Below, in pieces: positions 53,030 through 63,779 of a stretch of DNA of 64,000 bases (the first letter of the stretch is position 1; each line of letters opens with the position of its first letter). The DNA is taken from contig CAWBPA010000022.1 of assembly GCA_963790545.1 (NCBI GenBank), forward strand, positions 1 to 64,000, given 5' to 3'. Below the pieces are notes generated by a model. It made no database searches. It was given only the letters and a program-made list of their open reading frames with translations, and was not told the DNA's origin. The translations under genes and the position numbers were made by a program. The DNA comes from DATBJG01 sp963790545. GTDB lineage: Bacteria > Acidobacteriota > Vicinamibacteria > Vicinamibacterales > JAMQPK01.

Positions 53030-54311
53030 ATGTCCGGAGATCACTCACGCGTGAGCCGGAGAGACTTCGCGAGATTTCTGGCGTTGAGCGGCTCGGTGTT
53101 TCTGCCCAAGCCTCTGCTCGCCTGGCCGGCGCCGCTGCAGCAGACGCCGGAACGGCCCGACGAAAAATTCTGGCTGTCGGTTCGCGCAGCAGTTTCTGAT
53201 GCCGCCGGAGCTCGGCGTCCTGAACGCCGCCAACCTGTGTCCGTCTCCGGCGCCGGTGCTCGAGGCCATGTATCGCAGCACGAAAGACATCGATGGCGAC
53301 CCGTCGTTCGACAACCGGCAGAAGATGAGCGCCGGAAAGGAAGAAACGCGACGGCTGGTCGCAAGGTTTCTGCGCGTCACGCCAGAAGAGATCGTGCTCA
53401 CGCGAAATACGAGCGAGGCCAACAACATGGTCTCGAGCGGCCTCGATCTCAAAGCGGGCGACGAGGTCATCGTCTTTGCCGACAACCACCCGAGCAACAA
53501 CGTCGCCTGGACGCAGAAGGCCAAGCGATTCGGATACACCGTCACGACCATCAGCCAGCCCAATCCGCATCCGGGTCCGGAGTATTACATCGACGCCGTC
53601 AGGAAAGCGATCACGTCGCGGACACGCGTGCTCGCGTTCACGCACCACACGAGCACGGTGGGTGACGTCCTTCCGGCCAGGGAGCTTTGCCGGATTGCCC
53701 GCGAGCGCGGGGTCATGACGCTGGTGGATGGTGCGTGCACGTTGGGACTGCTCGATCTGGATCTCAGTGACATCCAGCCGGACTTCTATACCGGCAGCTC
53801 GCACAAGTGGCCGTGCGGTCCCAAAGAAGTCGGCGTCCTCTACGTCAACGCGCGCGTACAGGCGAGCATCCACCCGAGCATCATCAGCGCCTATCCCGGC
53901 GCGGTCGGCATCGCGCGCACCCTGGAAGCGATGGGACAGCGAGACGAGCCCGCCATCATCGGCTTCGGCGAGGCGATCACCTTTCAGACCACAATCGGCC
54001 GCAAGGCCATCGAAGAGCGGTCGCGCTCGCTCGGCCAGGCGCTGATTGCCGGACTTCGCCGCATCGATGGCGTGCAGCTCTGGACGCATCCGGATCCATC
54101 GCGATCCGGTGCGGTCGTCAGCTTCCGGCCGGGGACCTTGGATGTGACCAAGCTCTCCGCCGCGTTATACCGCAACGATCGCATCGGCTGTGCGACCCGA
54201 GGTGGAACGGATCGACCTGGCATCCGTTTTTCGCCGCACATTTACAACACGATGGCGGAAGTCGATCGCTCGGTGGCGGCAATAGCCAAGTACATGCGTC
54301 AAGGAGTGTAG
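53030..54311 (+). CDS. Tat-exported class-V aminotransferase / isopenicillin-N-epimerase-like, one frameshift
   Basis: About 426 residues. N-terminal Tat signal VSRRDFARFLALSGSVFLP. After a break near 53186 (extra G in CGC-g-CAG) the PLP-fold reads LGVLNAANLCPSPAPVLEAM, ILTRNTSEANNMVSS-like segment, then LAFTHHTSTVGDVLPARELC, MTLVDGACTLGLLDLDL and the Schiff-base Lys in YTGSSHKWPCGPKEVG. PLP enzymes exported by Tat are unusual but known in Acidobacteriota. ATG 53030 follows GGAGGAGGC. The epimerase-type reaction is inferred from family. Confidence 0.85.
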
Positions 54312-54367
54312 TTCGGCGTGTGGGCCGAATAGCGGCTAACGGCACCGAACTGAGGAGACGTACCACG

Positions 54368-55027
54368 ATGGACACTGCAGTGCGATTCCTGCTCGCGGCG
54401 GCTGTCGTCGTCACGGCGTTGCCCGCCGCCACCAGCGCTCATTTCAAGCTGCTCACGCCGACACCCTGGCTCAACTCGAACGATCTCGGTGATCCGCAGA
54501 AAGTCGGCCCGTGTGGCGGCGATCCGATGGGACAGAACGAGAAGCTCCTGACCAAGGAGATTACGAAAGTTATTGGCGGGTCCAAGCTGCCCCTGAAGAT
54601 TCAGGAAACGATTTTCCACTCAGGCCACTATCGCGTCGCGCTGGCGGTCAACTCACGGAATGAGCTGCCGCCGGATCCGTACACAGTCGAAAAGTGGACC
54701 GACCGCGGGCTGTATTCGGTGTGGGGTCAGATCCAGAGTCCGCCGCAAATCCCCGTGCTCGCCGACGGGTTATTCCAGCATTACAACAAACCGGGCGAGC
54801 CGGCTTCCGCCAAGCCGAAGACACCGATGCCACCCTGGGAAACCGACATCGAGTTGCCGAACATCACATGCAAGACGTGCACGCTGCAGGTTATCCAGTT
54901 CATGGCTGATCACATCTACAATCAGCCCGGCGGTTACGCGTACCACCACTGTGCGGATCTGCAGATCACCGCCGACCCTATGAAACCCATCGACACACGC
55001 TGGCCTGCGGCGACGCCGAGGAATTGA
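54368..55027 (+). CDS. LPMO-like secreted copper protein (SCE4755 family)
   Basis: 219-aa exported protein with signal MDTAVRFLLAAAVVVTALPA ending ATSA before HFKLLTP. Cleavage there leaves an N-terminal His, the first ligand of the histidine brace of lytic polysaccharide monooxygenases. A further His in SGHYRVALAV and YHHCADLQITAD may complete the site; CKTCTLQVIQF may hold a disulfide. The SCE4755-type name is from memory of the family. A copper oxidase acting on polysaccharide would fit the secreted enzyme neighbourhood, but function is unproven. Confidence 0.82.
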   Translation: MDTAVRFLLAAAVVVTALPAATSAHFKLLTPTPWLNSNDLGDPQKVGPCGGDPMGQNEKLLTKEITKVIGGSKLPLKIQETIFHSGHYRVALAVNSRNELPPDPYTVEKWTDRGLYSVWGQIQSPPQIPVLADGLFQHYNKPGEPASAKPKTPMPPWETDIELPNITCKTCTLQVIQFMADHIYNQPGGYAYHHCADLQITADPMKPIDTRWPAATPRN

Positions 55028-55210
55028 AGGATCGAAGGAGGTCAGTCAGGCTACTGGAGCCCTGCGTTCATTGAAGGCGTGTTTCCAACCAAGGAGCGTT
55101 CGCAGTCGATTACCAGGGAGGCCACCTTCTGACGAAGCCCTGCTCGTCACCATCAGCAGAGTTGCACCTGCGCCGATTACCGACCGGCCGGCGGCGTTCC
55201 CGACGACACG

Positions 55211-55468
55211 TCACTGACTGATTGCACCGTTCGGACCGACCGTTAAGGCGAAACCCGGTTCGTCGCCGTTGCCGGGCGTGGTGGTCTTCTGGATCAACCG
55301 CACGTCATTGGCGAAGACATTTCGTGTCACCGCTCCGGTCGGATTCTCGTCGCACGCGTTCTGATCGTTCACCCTGAAGAACACGCGGGTGTCGACAGGT
55401 ACATCCGCAAACGAAATCTCGTATCGGTCCGCATACTGACAAAGAGAGTCCATTCGAAAGAGCCGCAT
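55211..55468 (-). CDS. Small hypothetical protein
   Basis: 85 codons; sequence MRLFRMDSLCQYADRYEISF continues FADVPVDTRVFFRVNDQNAC and ends FALTVGPNGAISQ. It reads like the C-terminal part of a larger beta-rich secreted protein without its signal peptide, so it may be a remnant. Divergent from the P-loop kinase gene. No family is recognised. Confidence 0.4.
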   Translation of the reverse strand: MRLFRMDSLCQYADRYEISFADVPVDTRVFFRVNDQNACDENPTGAVTRNVFANDVRLIQKTTTPGNGDEPGFALTVGPNGAISQ

Positions 55469-55538
55469 GTCGGCTTACCATGTAAGGCCGTTAACGCGCA
55501 CGGAATCAGTTCCAACTTTCCTTATACCGAGGCCTGCG

Positions 55539-56060
55539 GTGGGACACGAGATCAAAGTGCTGGTGATTTCGGGCTCAATGGGGTCCGGGAAAACGACCGT
55601 TCTGGCAGAAGCGTCAGACCTCCTGACCGCAGCTAACATCCCCCACGCGGCCGTCGATCTCGATGCGCTGGGCCTTGGCTATCTGCCAGCCGCGACGGCT
55701 GACGAGCTGGAGATCCGCAATCTGGCTGCCCTGTGGCGCAACTATGCCGCTTCGGGTGCCACGAGGCTCCTCATCGCCGGAGCGCTCTCTACGAGTGACA
55801 AACGTGCGCAGCTTCAAAGCGTGATCCGTGAAGCCACCATCCTCGTCTGCAGGCTTCGGGCCAGACTGAGCACGATGGAACGGCGCGTCCGAGCTCGCGA
55901 GCTTGGAATTCTTCAGGAGCGGCTGGTGGCACGGGTGACGGAACTCGAAACTGCACTCGACGCCGGGCAGGTCGAAGACTTCAGCGTCGAGAACGACGGT
56001 CGAACTCTCACCGACGTTGCACGTGACATGCTGATTCGAGCAGGCTGGCTCAACACCTGA
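55539..56060 (+). CDS. P-loop kinase-like ATPase
   Basis: 173-aa protein starting GTG 55539. Walker A is GSMGSGKTT, then LTAANIPHAAVDLDALGLGY and ATRLLIAGALSTSDKRAQLQ, with a C-terminal helix ARDMLIRAGWL. It resembles adenylylsulfate-kinase-like and (d)NMP-kinase-like small P-loop proteins found in actinobacteria and acidobacteria. No second substrate motif is recognised. The frame is open 24 codons further upstream, but similarity begins at GHEIKVLVISGS. Confidence 0.75.
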   Translation: MGHEIKVLVISGSMGSGKTTVLAEASDLLTAANIPHAAVDLDALGLGYLPAATADELEIRNLAALWRNYAASGATRLLIAGALSTSDKRAQLQSVIREATILVCRLRARLSTMERRVRARELGILQERLVARVTELETALDAGQVEDFSVENDGRTLTDVARDMLIRAGWLNT

Positions 56061-56150
56061 CCAACTCTCCGAAGCCGGAAGCGCTCTGCTGTCAGGCCGC
56101 CGAGGCTGGCTCCGGAATACGACCACTGCTAACGTGGTCTTCGCAAACCC

Positions 56151-57071
56151 ATGAGGTCTCCCACTGACACCGCCCTTGTCGCGTCACCAATCGCTGAGGC
56201 ACTCATGGCACGGCGGCCCGTCGTTGCGCTTGAAACGACACTGGTGACACACGGCTTCCCGAATCCTGAGGGCCTCAAGATCGCATTAGAGCTCGAAGCC
56301 GCAGTTGCGGCCGAAGGCGCACAGCCCGCGACCATCGGCATCGTCGACGGGCGAATCCGCGTGGGCCTCAGTCACGCGGAGCTCGAGCAATTGGCCACCT
56401 GCGGCGGCGCGGTCAAGCTGAATCTGAGCAATCTGGCTGCGCACCTGATACCCGGATCCTGGGGATCGACGACCGTGGCGGCAACGCTGTTGGTGGCGTG
56501 GCGCGCTGGTGTTCGCGTGTTCGCCACCGGTGGAATTGGGGGGGTTCATCGGAACGTGCCAGAAACCGGGGACGTATCGGCCGACTTGACGGCTCTCGCG
56601 CGATTTCCAGTCGCCGTCGTCTGTGCGGGCGCCAAGGCCGTGCTTGACCTGCCGCGCACGCTCGAACTGCTCGAGACGCTCGGTGTCCCGGTGTTCGGCT
56701 TCGAGACGGACGAATTTCCCGCCTTCTATTCCCGCGACAGCGGGTTGCCCGTCGATCGGCGCTTCGACGATATCGGTCTGCTTGCCGGGGCGGTGAGCGC
56801 GCACTTCACATTGAATGTGGGATCGGGCATCGTCGTGGCGAATCCGATCGCCCGCGAACACGAGCTTCCACGAGCGGTATGGCAGCCGGCAATCGAGCTT
56901 GCGTTGGCGGAGGCAACCCGGCAGGGCATCCGCGGGCGCAACGTGACACCGTTCCTTCTCGAACGACTCCGCGTTTTGACCGAGGGCGCGAGCGTCTTCT
57001 CAAATCGGGCCCTGTTGATCAACAACGCGAGTCTGGCCGGACGGCTGGCGGCCGCCTTGTATCACGACTAG
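56151..57071 (+). CDS. psuG: Pseudouridine-5'-phosphate glycosidase
   Basis: 306-aa PsuG: cleaves pseudouridine 5'-phosphate to uracil and ribose 5-phosphate in pseudouridine salvage. Marks: RRPVVALETTLVTHGFPNPE near residue 20, IGIVDGRIRVGLSHAELEQL, HLIPGSWGSTTVAATLLV, FATGGIGGVHRN and ETLGVPVFGFETDEFPAFYS. Length is standard. The neighbours are a P-loop kinase upstream (90 bp) and a Lon-N protein downstream; the kinase might supply PsuK-like activity but lacks that fold. Confidence 0.92.
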   Translation: MRSPTDTALVASPIAEALMARRPVVALETTLVTHGFPNPEGLKIALELEAAVAAEGAQPATIGIVDGRIRVGLSHAELEQLATCGGAVKLNLSNLAAHLIPGSWGSTTVAATLLVAWRAGVRVFATGGIGGVHRNVPETGDVSADLTALARFPVAVVCAGAKAVLDLPRTLELLETLGVPVFGFETDEFPAFYSRDSGLPVDRRFDDIGLLAGAVSAHFTLNVGSGIVVANPIAREHELPRAVWQPAIELALAEATRQGIRGRNVTPFLLERLRVLTEGASVFSNRALLINNASLAGRLAAALYHD

Positions 57072-57235
57072 CCCAACGCCCCAGACTATCTCGCCGGGAC
57101 GGGCCGCTTCAGATCTTCCGTCCAGGGCAGGAACACGATAATGTCAGCGCTGGCGCTCACTCGCTGCGCGCCCAGTTTTCATTTCAGGCTGCGTTTTCCA
57201 GCAGCCCTGCCATCTGGCCGTTCTAAACTGGGCTC

Positions 57236-57907
57236 ATGCCTCTCCTGACGATCGTCCTCGCTCTCGTTGCGCCAGGGCTCGCCCCGTTGCCTACGCAGCG
57301 TGTACCAACGCTAGAGGTGATGACGCTGCCAGCGGAAATTTCGCTCTTCCCGCTGCCCGAGGTGGTGCTCTTCCCGGGCGTGTCGCGTCCGTTCCTCATC
57401 TTCGAGTCGCGCTATCGCGAGATGGTCGCCGACGCCTTGAAGGGAAACCGCGTCATCGGTATGGTGCGGCTGCGCCCGGGATTCGAGAAGGACTACGAGG
57501 GGCGGCCGCCGATCTACGGGATCGGGTGTGCCGGTATCATCGAGGAGTACGAGAAGCTCCCCGACGGTCGATACGGCATCCTTCTTCGCGGTCTGACGAC
57601 CTTTCGCGTCCTGGCGGAGGACCAGAGCAAGCCATATCGTATCGGCCGCATCGAGTCGATACCCGAGCTGCTGAAAGAAGAGGACCGGGACACGCTCAGC
57701 ACGGTGCGGGCTCGCGTCGAGGAGTTGCTCTACACGGTATTGCCGCCCGGCGCGGATCCGCCGGATCCGTCTCTCGACGATTCCGAGTTCGTGAATATCG
57801 TGGCGCAGAACCTGGGGATGCCCGAGTCGGCACGACAGGATCTACTCGAGCGCAACAGCGTGCTCGAGCGGGCACGCGCGCTCGCCGACCTTCTCGAAAA
57901 GAAGTAG
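57236..57907 (+). CDS. Lon substrate-binding (LON-N) domain protein
   Basis: 223-aa stand-alone LON N-terminal domain without ATPase or protease parts. It reads LPAEISLFPLPEVVLFPGVS, PFLIFESRYREMVADALKGN, MVRLRPGFEKDYEGRPPIYG, and GRYGILLRGLTTFRVL. Such proteins bind unfolded proteins or regulate turnover; exact role is unknown. An N-terminal hydrophobic stretch (LLTIVLALVAPGLAPL) could be a signal or anchor. A 39-bp repeat follows its stop. Confidence 0.87.
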   Translation: MPLLTIVLALVAPGLAPLPTQRVPTLEVMTLPAEISLFPLPEVVLFPGVSRPFLIFESRYREMVADALKGNRVIGMVRLRPGFEKDYEGRPPIYGIGCAGIIEEYEKLPDGRYGILLRGLTTFRVLAEDQSKPYRIGRIESIPELLKEEDRDTLSTVRARVEELLYTVLPPGADPPDPSLDDSEFVNIVAQNLGMPESARQDLLERNSVLERARALADLLEKK

Positions 57908-57910
57908 ACC

Positions 57911-57949
57911 ATCGGGTAATTCGCTCATCACATTCGCGCTGCGCGAGTA
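57911..57949 (+). repeat. 39-bp direct repeat, copy 2
   Basis: 38 of 39 bases match 52952-52990, the 3' end of the PQQ dehydrogenase gene, including its coding tail SGNSLITFALRE and stop. There is no dehydrogenase gene before this copy, so it is a leftover of a duplication that was later deleted, or a recombination scar. Confidence 0.85.
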
Positions 57950-57963
57950 ATGCAGATGAAGTG

Positions 57964-59268
57964 TCACCGCGAAAGGTAGTCCACCGCAAGGTTCGCCAGC
58001 GTGCGAACACCCAGAGGTAATACGCCTTCATCCACTTCGTAGAGTGGCGAATGATTGGCCGGAGCAGTCGTCGGGTCGACACCCGCTTTGTTTGATCCCA
58101 AAAAAATGAACATTCCGGGCGCCCTTTGACCGAGGAACGAAAAATCTTCGGCGGCCGTCACGGGAGGTGTAACGGAAACCTTCTGAATGCCGGCGACGCG
58201 TTGCAACGTCGGAACCATGGACTCGGTGAGGGCTGGATGATTGAAGGTGACCGGGTACTGGCGCGTGATTTCGACGGTCGCCGTCGCGCCCTGGCTCGCG
58301 GCGATCGACTCCGCTGTTCGTTTGACTCGGCGGTGCAGGTCTTCCTGGACCCGCTCACTGAACGTTCGAATTGTTCCTTCAAGCTGTATCTCATCGGGAA
58401 TGATGTTGTTGCGGACTCCGCCACGAAAGATCCCGATGGTCACGATGGAGGGGCTCTGCGCGATATCGACCTGCCGGCTCACGATGGTCTGTAACCCGAG
58501 AACAATTTGAGCACCCACAACGATTGGATCGACGCCTTGCCAGGGCAGCGCGCCGTGAGTCTGTTTCCCCTTGACGGTAATCCGAAGCAGGTCGGCGCTC
58601 GCCATCGTTCCTTCCGGCCGATACATGATCTGTCCGACGTTACCCGACGACAGAACATGGAGACCAAAGACGGCATCCGGCTGTGGATTCTCGAACGCTC
58701 CTTCCTTGAGCATTAGCGCAGCGCCTCCTTGTTCTCCGGCGGGCGCCCCTTCTTCTGCCGGCTGAAAAACGAACTTCACTGTTCCGGGCAGTTGATCCTT
58801 CATTCCCGCCAGGATCTCCGCAACGCCCATGAGGATTGCGGTATGCGTGTCATGGCCGCACGCGTGCATCACGCCGACCTCTTGTCCGTTGTACGTCGTC
58901 TTCTCTTTCGATGCGAACGGTAAGTTCACCTGTTCAGTAACCGGCAAAGCATCCATGTCAGCGCGGAGCGCTACGACCTTACCCGGCCTTCCGCCCCGGA
59001 GCACACCCACGACGCCCGTGTGCGCGACACCCGTACGGACTTCTATCCCGAGACTTCGCAGATGGTCTGCCACGATCTTCGCGGTGCGGGTTTCACGATT
59101 CCCCAGTTCGGGGTATTGGTGAATGTCACGGCGCCAGGCGAGGACTTTGCCTGCAATCTGCTTTTCCCGGCGATCGATCTCCGAGGTGAGAGAACTCTGC
59201 GCGGCAAGGGTATCGCGAGAGAAACGAGAACGAGGATGGGCCAAATGGCTCTTCTCACCGCACGACAC
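57964..59268 (-). CDS. M20-family amidohydrolase (carboxypeptidase-like)
   Basis: 434-aa metallopeptidase of the M20/amidohydrolase group. Marks: WRRDIHQYPELGNRETRTAK, ALRADMDALPVTEQ, VGVMHACGHDTHTAILMGVA (metal His/Asp, with Cys bound), FVFQPAEEGAPAGEQGG and TVTPP-like VSVTPPVTAAEDFSFLGQR. Members hydrolyse N-acyl amino acids, peptides or hippurate. The N-terminus (about 30 residues) lacks a clear signal; the start is not certain. Toxin-antitoxin genes lie upstream and divergent. Confidence 0.9.
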   Translation of the reverse strand: MSCGEKSHLAHPRSRFSRDTLAAQSSLTSEIDRREKQIAGKVLAWRRDIHQYPELGNRETRTAKIVADHLRSLGIEVRTGVAHTGVVGVLRGGRPGKVVALRADMDALPVTEQVNLPFASKEKTTYNGQEVGVMHACGHDTHTAILMGVAEILAGMKDQLPGTVKFVFQPAEEGAPAGEQGGAALMLKEGAFENPQPDAVFGLHVLSSGNVGQIMYRPEGTMASADLLRITVKGKQTHGALPWQGVDPIVVGAQIVLGLQTIVSRQVDIAQSPSIVTIGIFRGGVRNNIIPDEIQLEGTIRTFSERVQEDLHRRVKRTAESIAASQGATATVEITRQYPVTFNHPALTESMVPTLQRVAGIQKVSVTPPVTAAEDFSFLGQRAPGMFIFLGSNKAGVDPTTAPANHSPLYEVDEGVLPLGVRTLANLAVDYLSR

Positions 59269-59338
59269 CTCCTGAAGTTGTGCCGTATTCTATGGCGGGT
59301 TCAAAAGAGAGTGCGGTGCGACTAGGGGGTATCCGTCT

Positions 59339-59384
59339 TTGACGTAGATACGTCTCTGACGTAGATACGTCTCTGACGTATACT
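59339..59384 (+). promoter_or_regulatory. Tandem-repeat promoter/operator of the TA pair
   Basis: Three direct copies of a 17-bp unit (TGACGTAGATACGTCTC, twice exact, once diverged to TGACGTATACTACGTTC). The period sets up two overlapping promoters: TTGACG-17-TAGATA (59339-59367) and CTGACG-17-TATACT (59356-59384), the second ending 9 bases before the toxin GTG. The repeats contain ACGTA/TACGT palindromes, a likely antitoxin operator. Confidence 0.75.
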
Positions 59385-59393
59385 ACGTTCAGC

Positions 59394-59711
59394 GTGCTGA
59401 CGTTCGTCGAGAGCAAACTGTTCACGTCCCTGGTCAACAAGTACCTCTCGGACGACGAGTACGCCGCGTTGCAGCAGGCTATCGCCGATAACCCCGAAGC
59501 CGGGGGCGTGATTCGGGGCTCTGGTGGAGTTCGCAAGCTTCGGTGGGGAGTGTCTGGGCGTGGCAAGCGCGGCGGGATTCGGGTCATCTACTACCTGCGG
59601 TCGCGGCAGGGAGAGGTCTGGATGCTCACACTCCACGCCAAGAACGAGGCCGACAGTATCCCCGCGCACATCCTGAAGAAGATCAAGGAGGAGATCGATG
59701 GCGGCGCCTAA
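59394..59711 (+). CDS. RelE/HigB-type toxin
   Basis: 105-aa mRNA-interferase-like toxin (type II). It starts at GTG 59394: VLTFVESKLFTSLVNKYLSD, then IRGSGGVRKLRWGVSGRGKR and GGIRVIYYLRSRQGEVWMLT with LHAKNEADSIPAHILKKIK; the basic RxxR core and Tyr suit the RelE/HigB fold. The transcript may be nearly leaderless. The antitoxin gene overlaps its 3' end by 14 bp, a toxin-first order as in HigBA. Confidence 0.9.
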   Translation: MLTFVESKLFTSLVNKYLSDDEYAALQQAIADNPEAGGVIRGSGGVRKLRWGVSGRGKRGGIRVIYYLRSRQGEVWMLTLHAKNEADSIPAHILKKIKEEIDGGA

Positions 59712-59970
59712 GCGAAATATCGGCGCAGAGGTTCTGGAGGGGCTCCGTCAGCTCAAGCGGGGCGAGCACGGCCGCGTCGCAACCGTGCCGTCGGTCGCCG
59801 CGATTCGGGAACGCACGGGTTTGTCACAGCCGCGGTTCGCCGAGCTCCTAGGCGTGTCGGTCCGCACCCTGCAGGAGTGGGAGCAGGGGCGACGCGCACC
59901 GTCGGGAGCCGCGCGGACCCTGTTGATGATTGCCGCAAAGAACCCCCGCGCACTCGTCGACGTTGCCTGA
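59698..59970 (+). CDS. XRE-family (HigA-like) antitoxin
   Basis: 90-aa antitoxin with an HTH: AIRERTGLSQPRFAELLGVS and VRTLQEWEQGRRAPSGAART, the classic Cro/CI-type helix-turn-helix. N-terminus MAAPKRNIGAEVLEGLRQLK may wrap the toxin. The gene overlaps the toxin by 14 bp. It should repress the tandem-repeat promoter upstream, in complex with the toxin. Confidence 0.92.
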   Translation: MAAPKRNIGAEVLEGLRQLKRGEHGRVATVPSVAAIRERTGLSQPRFAELLGVSVRTLQEWEQGRRAPSGAARTLLMIAAKNPRALVDVA

Positions 59971-60016
59971 GAACGCCAACTCGCCAAATTACTCGACGAG
60001 GGCCGGAGGGCGGCTC

Positions 60017-61129
60017 GTGGACGATCGCGAGGCGGGGATCGGCCTCGTCGGGCGTCGGACTCAGGAGTACGGCAAGATTGCCCCCTTCCGCTCGGCGGTT
60101 GATTGTGTGTTGCCGAGAAGGTACTTTGGAAGCGTGGCGCCAGTTCCCTTTGCTCGTTTGTTCAGCATCGCGGGCCGCCGCGCGGTCGAGTCGGTCGTGC
60201 CGCGCCGCACCTTCGACGACGTCATCCTGCCACCGGCGACGAGGCGAGCGCTCGACATGGCGCTCTCGCAAGTGACGCAGCATGATCTGATCTTCAACCA
60301 GTGGGGCTTGGCCGAGCGCCATCCTACTGGCCTCGCGCTCGCGTTCAATTTCGCCGGCCCGCCAGGCACCGGGAAAACGATCTGCGCCGAAGCCATCGCG
60401 CACTCGCTCGGGCGGCGTTTGCTGCTGGTGCGGTACGCGGAGCTTGAATCGCTCTGGATGGGCGAAACGCCGAAAAACGTGGCCGCAATCTTCAAGGCCG
60501 CACGCGAAGAAGGCGCCGTGCTGCTGTTCGACGAGGCGGACGCGATTGCCTCGCGGCGATCGACTTCGATCGATTACGGTTTCCAGCGGGAGTCGAACAC
60601 GGTGGTGAGCGTGCTCCTGCAGGAATTGGAGTGGTACAACGGCGTCGTCATCTTTGCCACGAATCTGGCCGCGAACTTCGATCCGGCGTTCGAGCGCCGC
60701 ATCCGAACGCACGTGCTGTTCGAGATGCCGGGCCCTGCGGAACGCGAGAAGATCTGGCGTGTCCAGATTCATCCATCACGCACACCGCTTGCCGATGACG
60801 TGGATTTCGGGTCGCTGGCAGAGCGATACGCGGTGAGCGGCGGCGACATACGAAACGCGGTGCTGAAAGCCGCGCTGGCGGCCGCGGCGGAGCCGGGCCC
60901 CGACTCGGCCAAGCGGATCCATCAACGGCACCTGGAGGCCGGCATCACCGATGTTGTCGCGGCGGAGCGCGTGATGCGGCAGTCGCTCTTTGCACGCGAG
61001 GAACGGCCAGCCAGCCAGATACTGCTGGCCGCCTCGGCCACCGCATCGCGCCTCAATTACGCCCTGGCCTTCGCTTGCGCGGCGCTCGTGATCGCGGTGA
61101 TTGCGCTCGCCGTGGCGCTGCTTAAATGA
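60017..61129 (+). CDS. AAA+ ATPase with C-terminal membrane anchor
   Basis: About 370 residues starting at GTG 60017 (GGAGG seven bases before); the true start may be later. Walker A: GPPGTGKTICAEAIA; Walker B: GAVLLFDEADAIASRR; sensor 1/arginine-finger region VVIFATNLAANFDPAFERRI. The C-terminal segment LNYALAFACAALVIAVIALA is one membrane helix. Spastin/Vps4-type AAA proteins of this form may remodel membrane proteins. It is isolated between the TA pair and ADOP permease. Confidence 0.85.
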   Translation: MDDREAGIGLVGRRTQEYGKIAPFRSAVDCVLPRRYFGSVAPVPFARLFSIAGRRAVESVVPRRTFDDVILPPATRRALDMALSQVTQHDLIFNQWGLAERHPTGLALAFNFAGPPGTGKTICAEAIAHSLGRRLLLVRYAELESLWMGETPKNVAAIFKAAREEGAVLLFDEADAIASRRSTSIDYGFQRESNTVVSVLLQELEWYNGVVIFATNLAANFDPAFERRIRTHVLFEMPGPAEREKIWRVQIHPSRTPLADDVDFGSLAERYAVSGGDIRNAVLKAALAAAAEPGPDSAKRIHQRHLEAGITDVVAAERVMRQSLFAREERPASQILLAASATASRLNYALAFACAALVIAVIALAVALLK

Positions 61130-61216
61130 TCGACGAATCAGAGCGCACGGCCCTCGAATGAACTTTTCATCCGTCAGCTCCGTCTGTGCTCAGGGCGATC
61201 AACGAGGGAGGGCAGT

Positions 61217-63746
<2,530 letters not shown>

Positions 63747-63779
63747 CCTACCGGACCGCCTGAGCCAGCATCCCGACGT

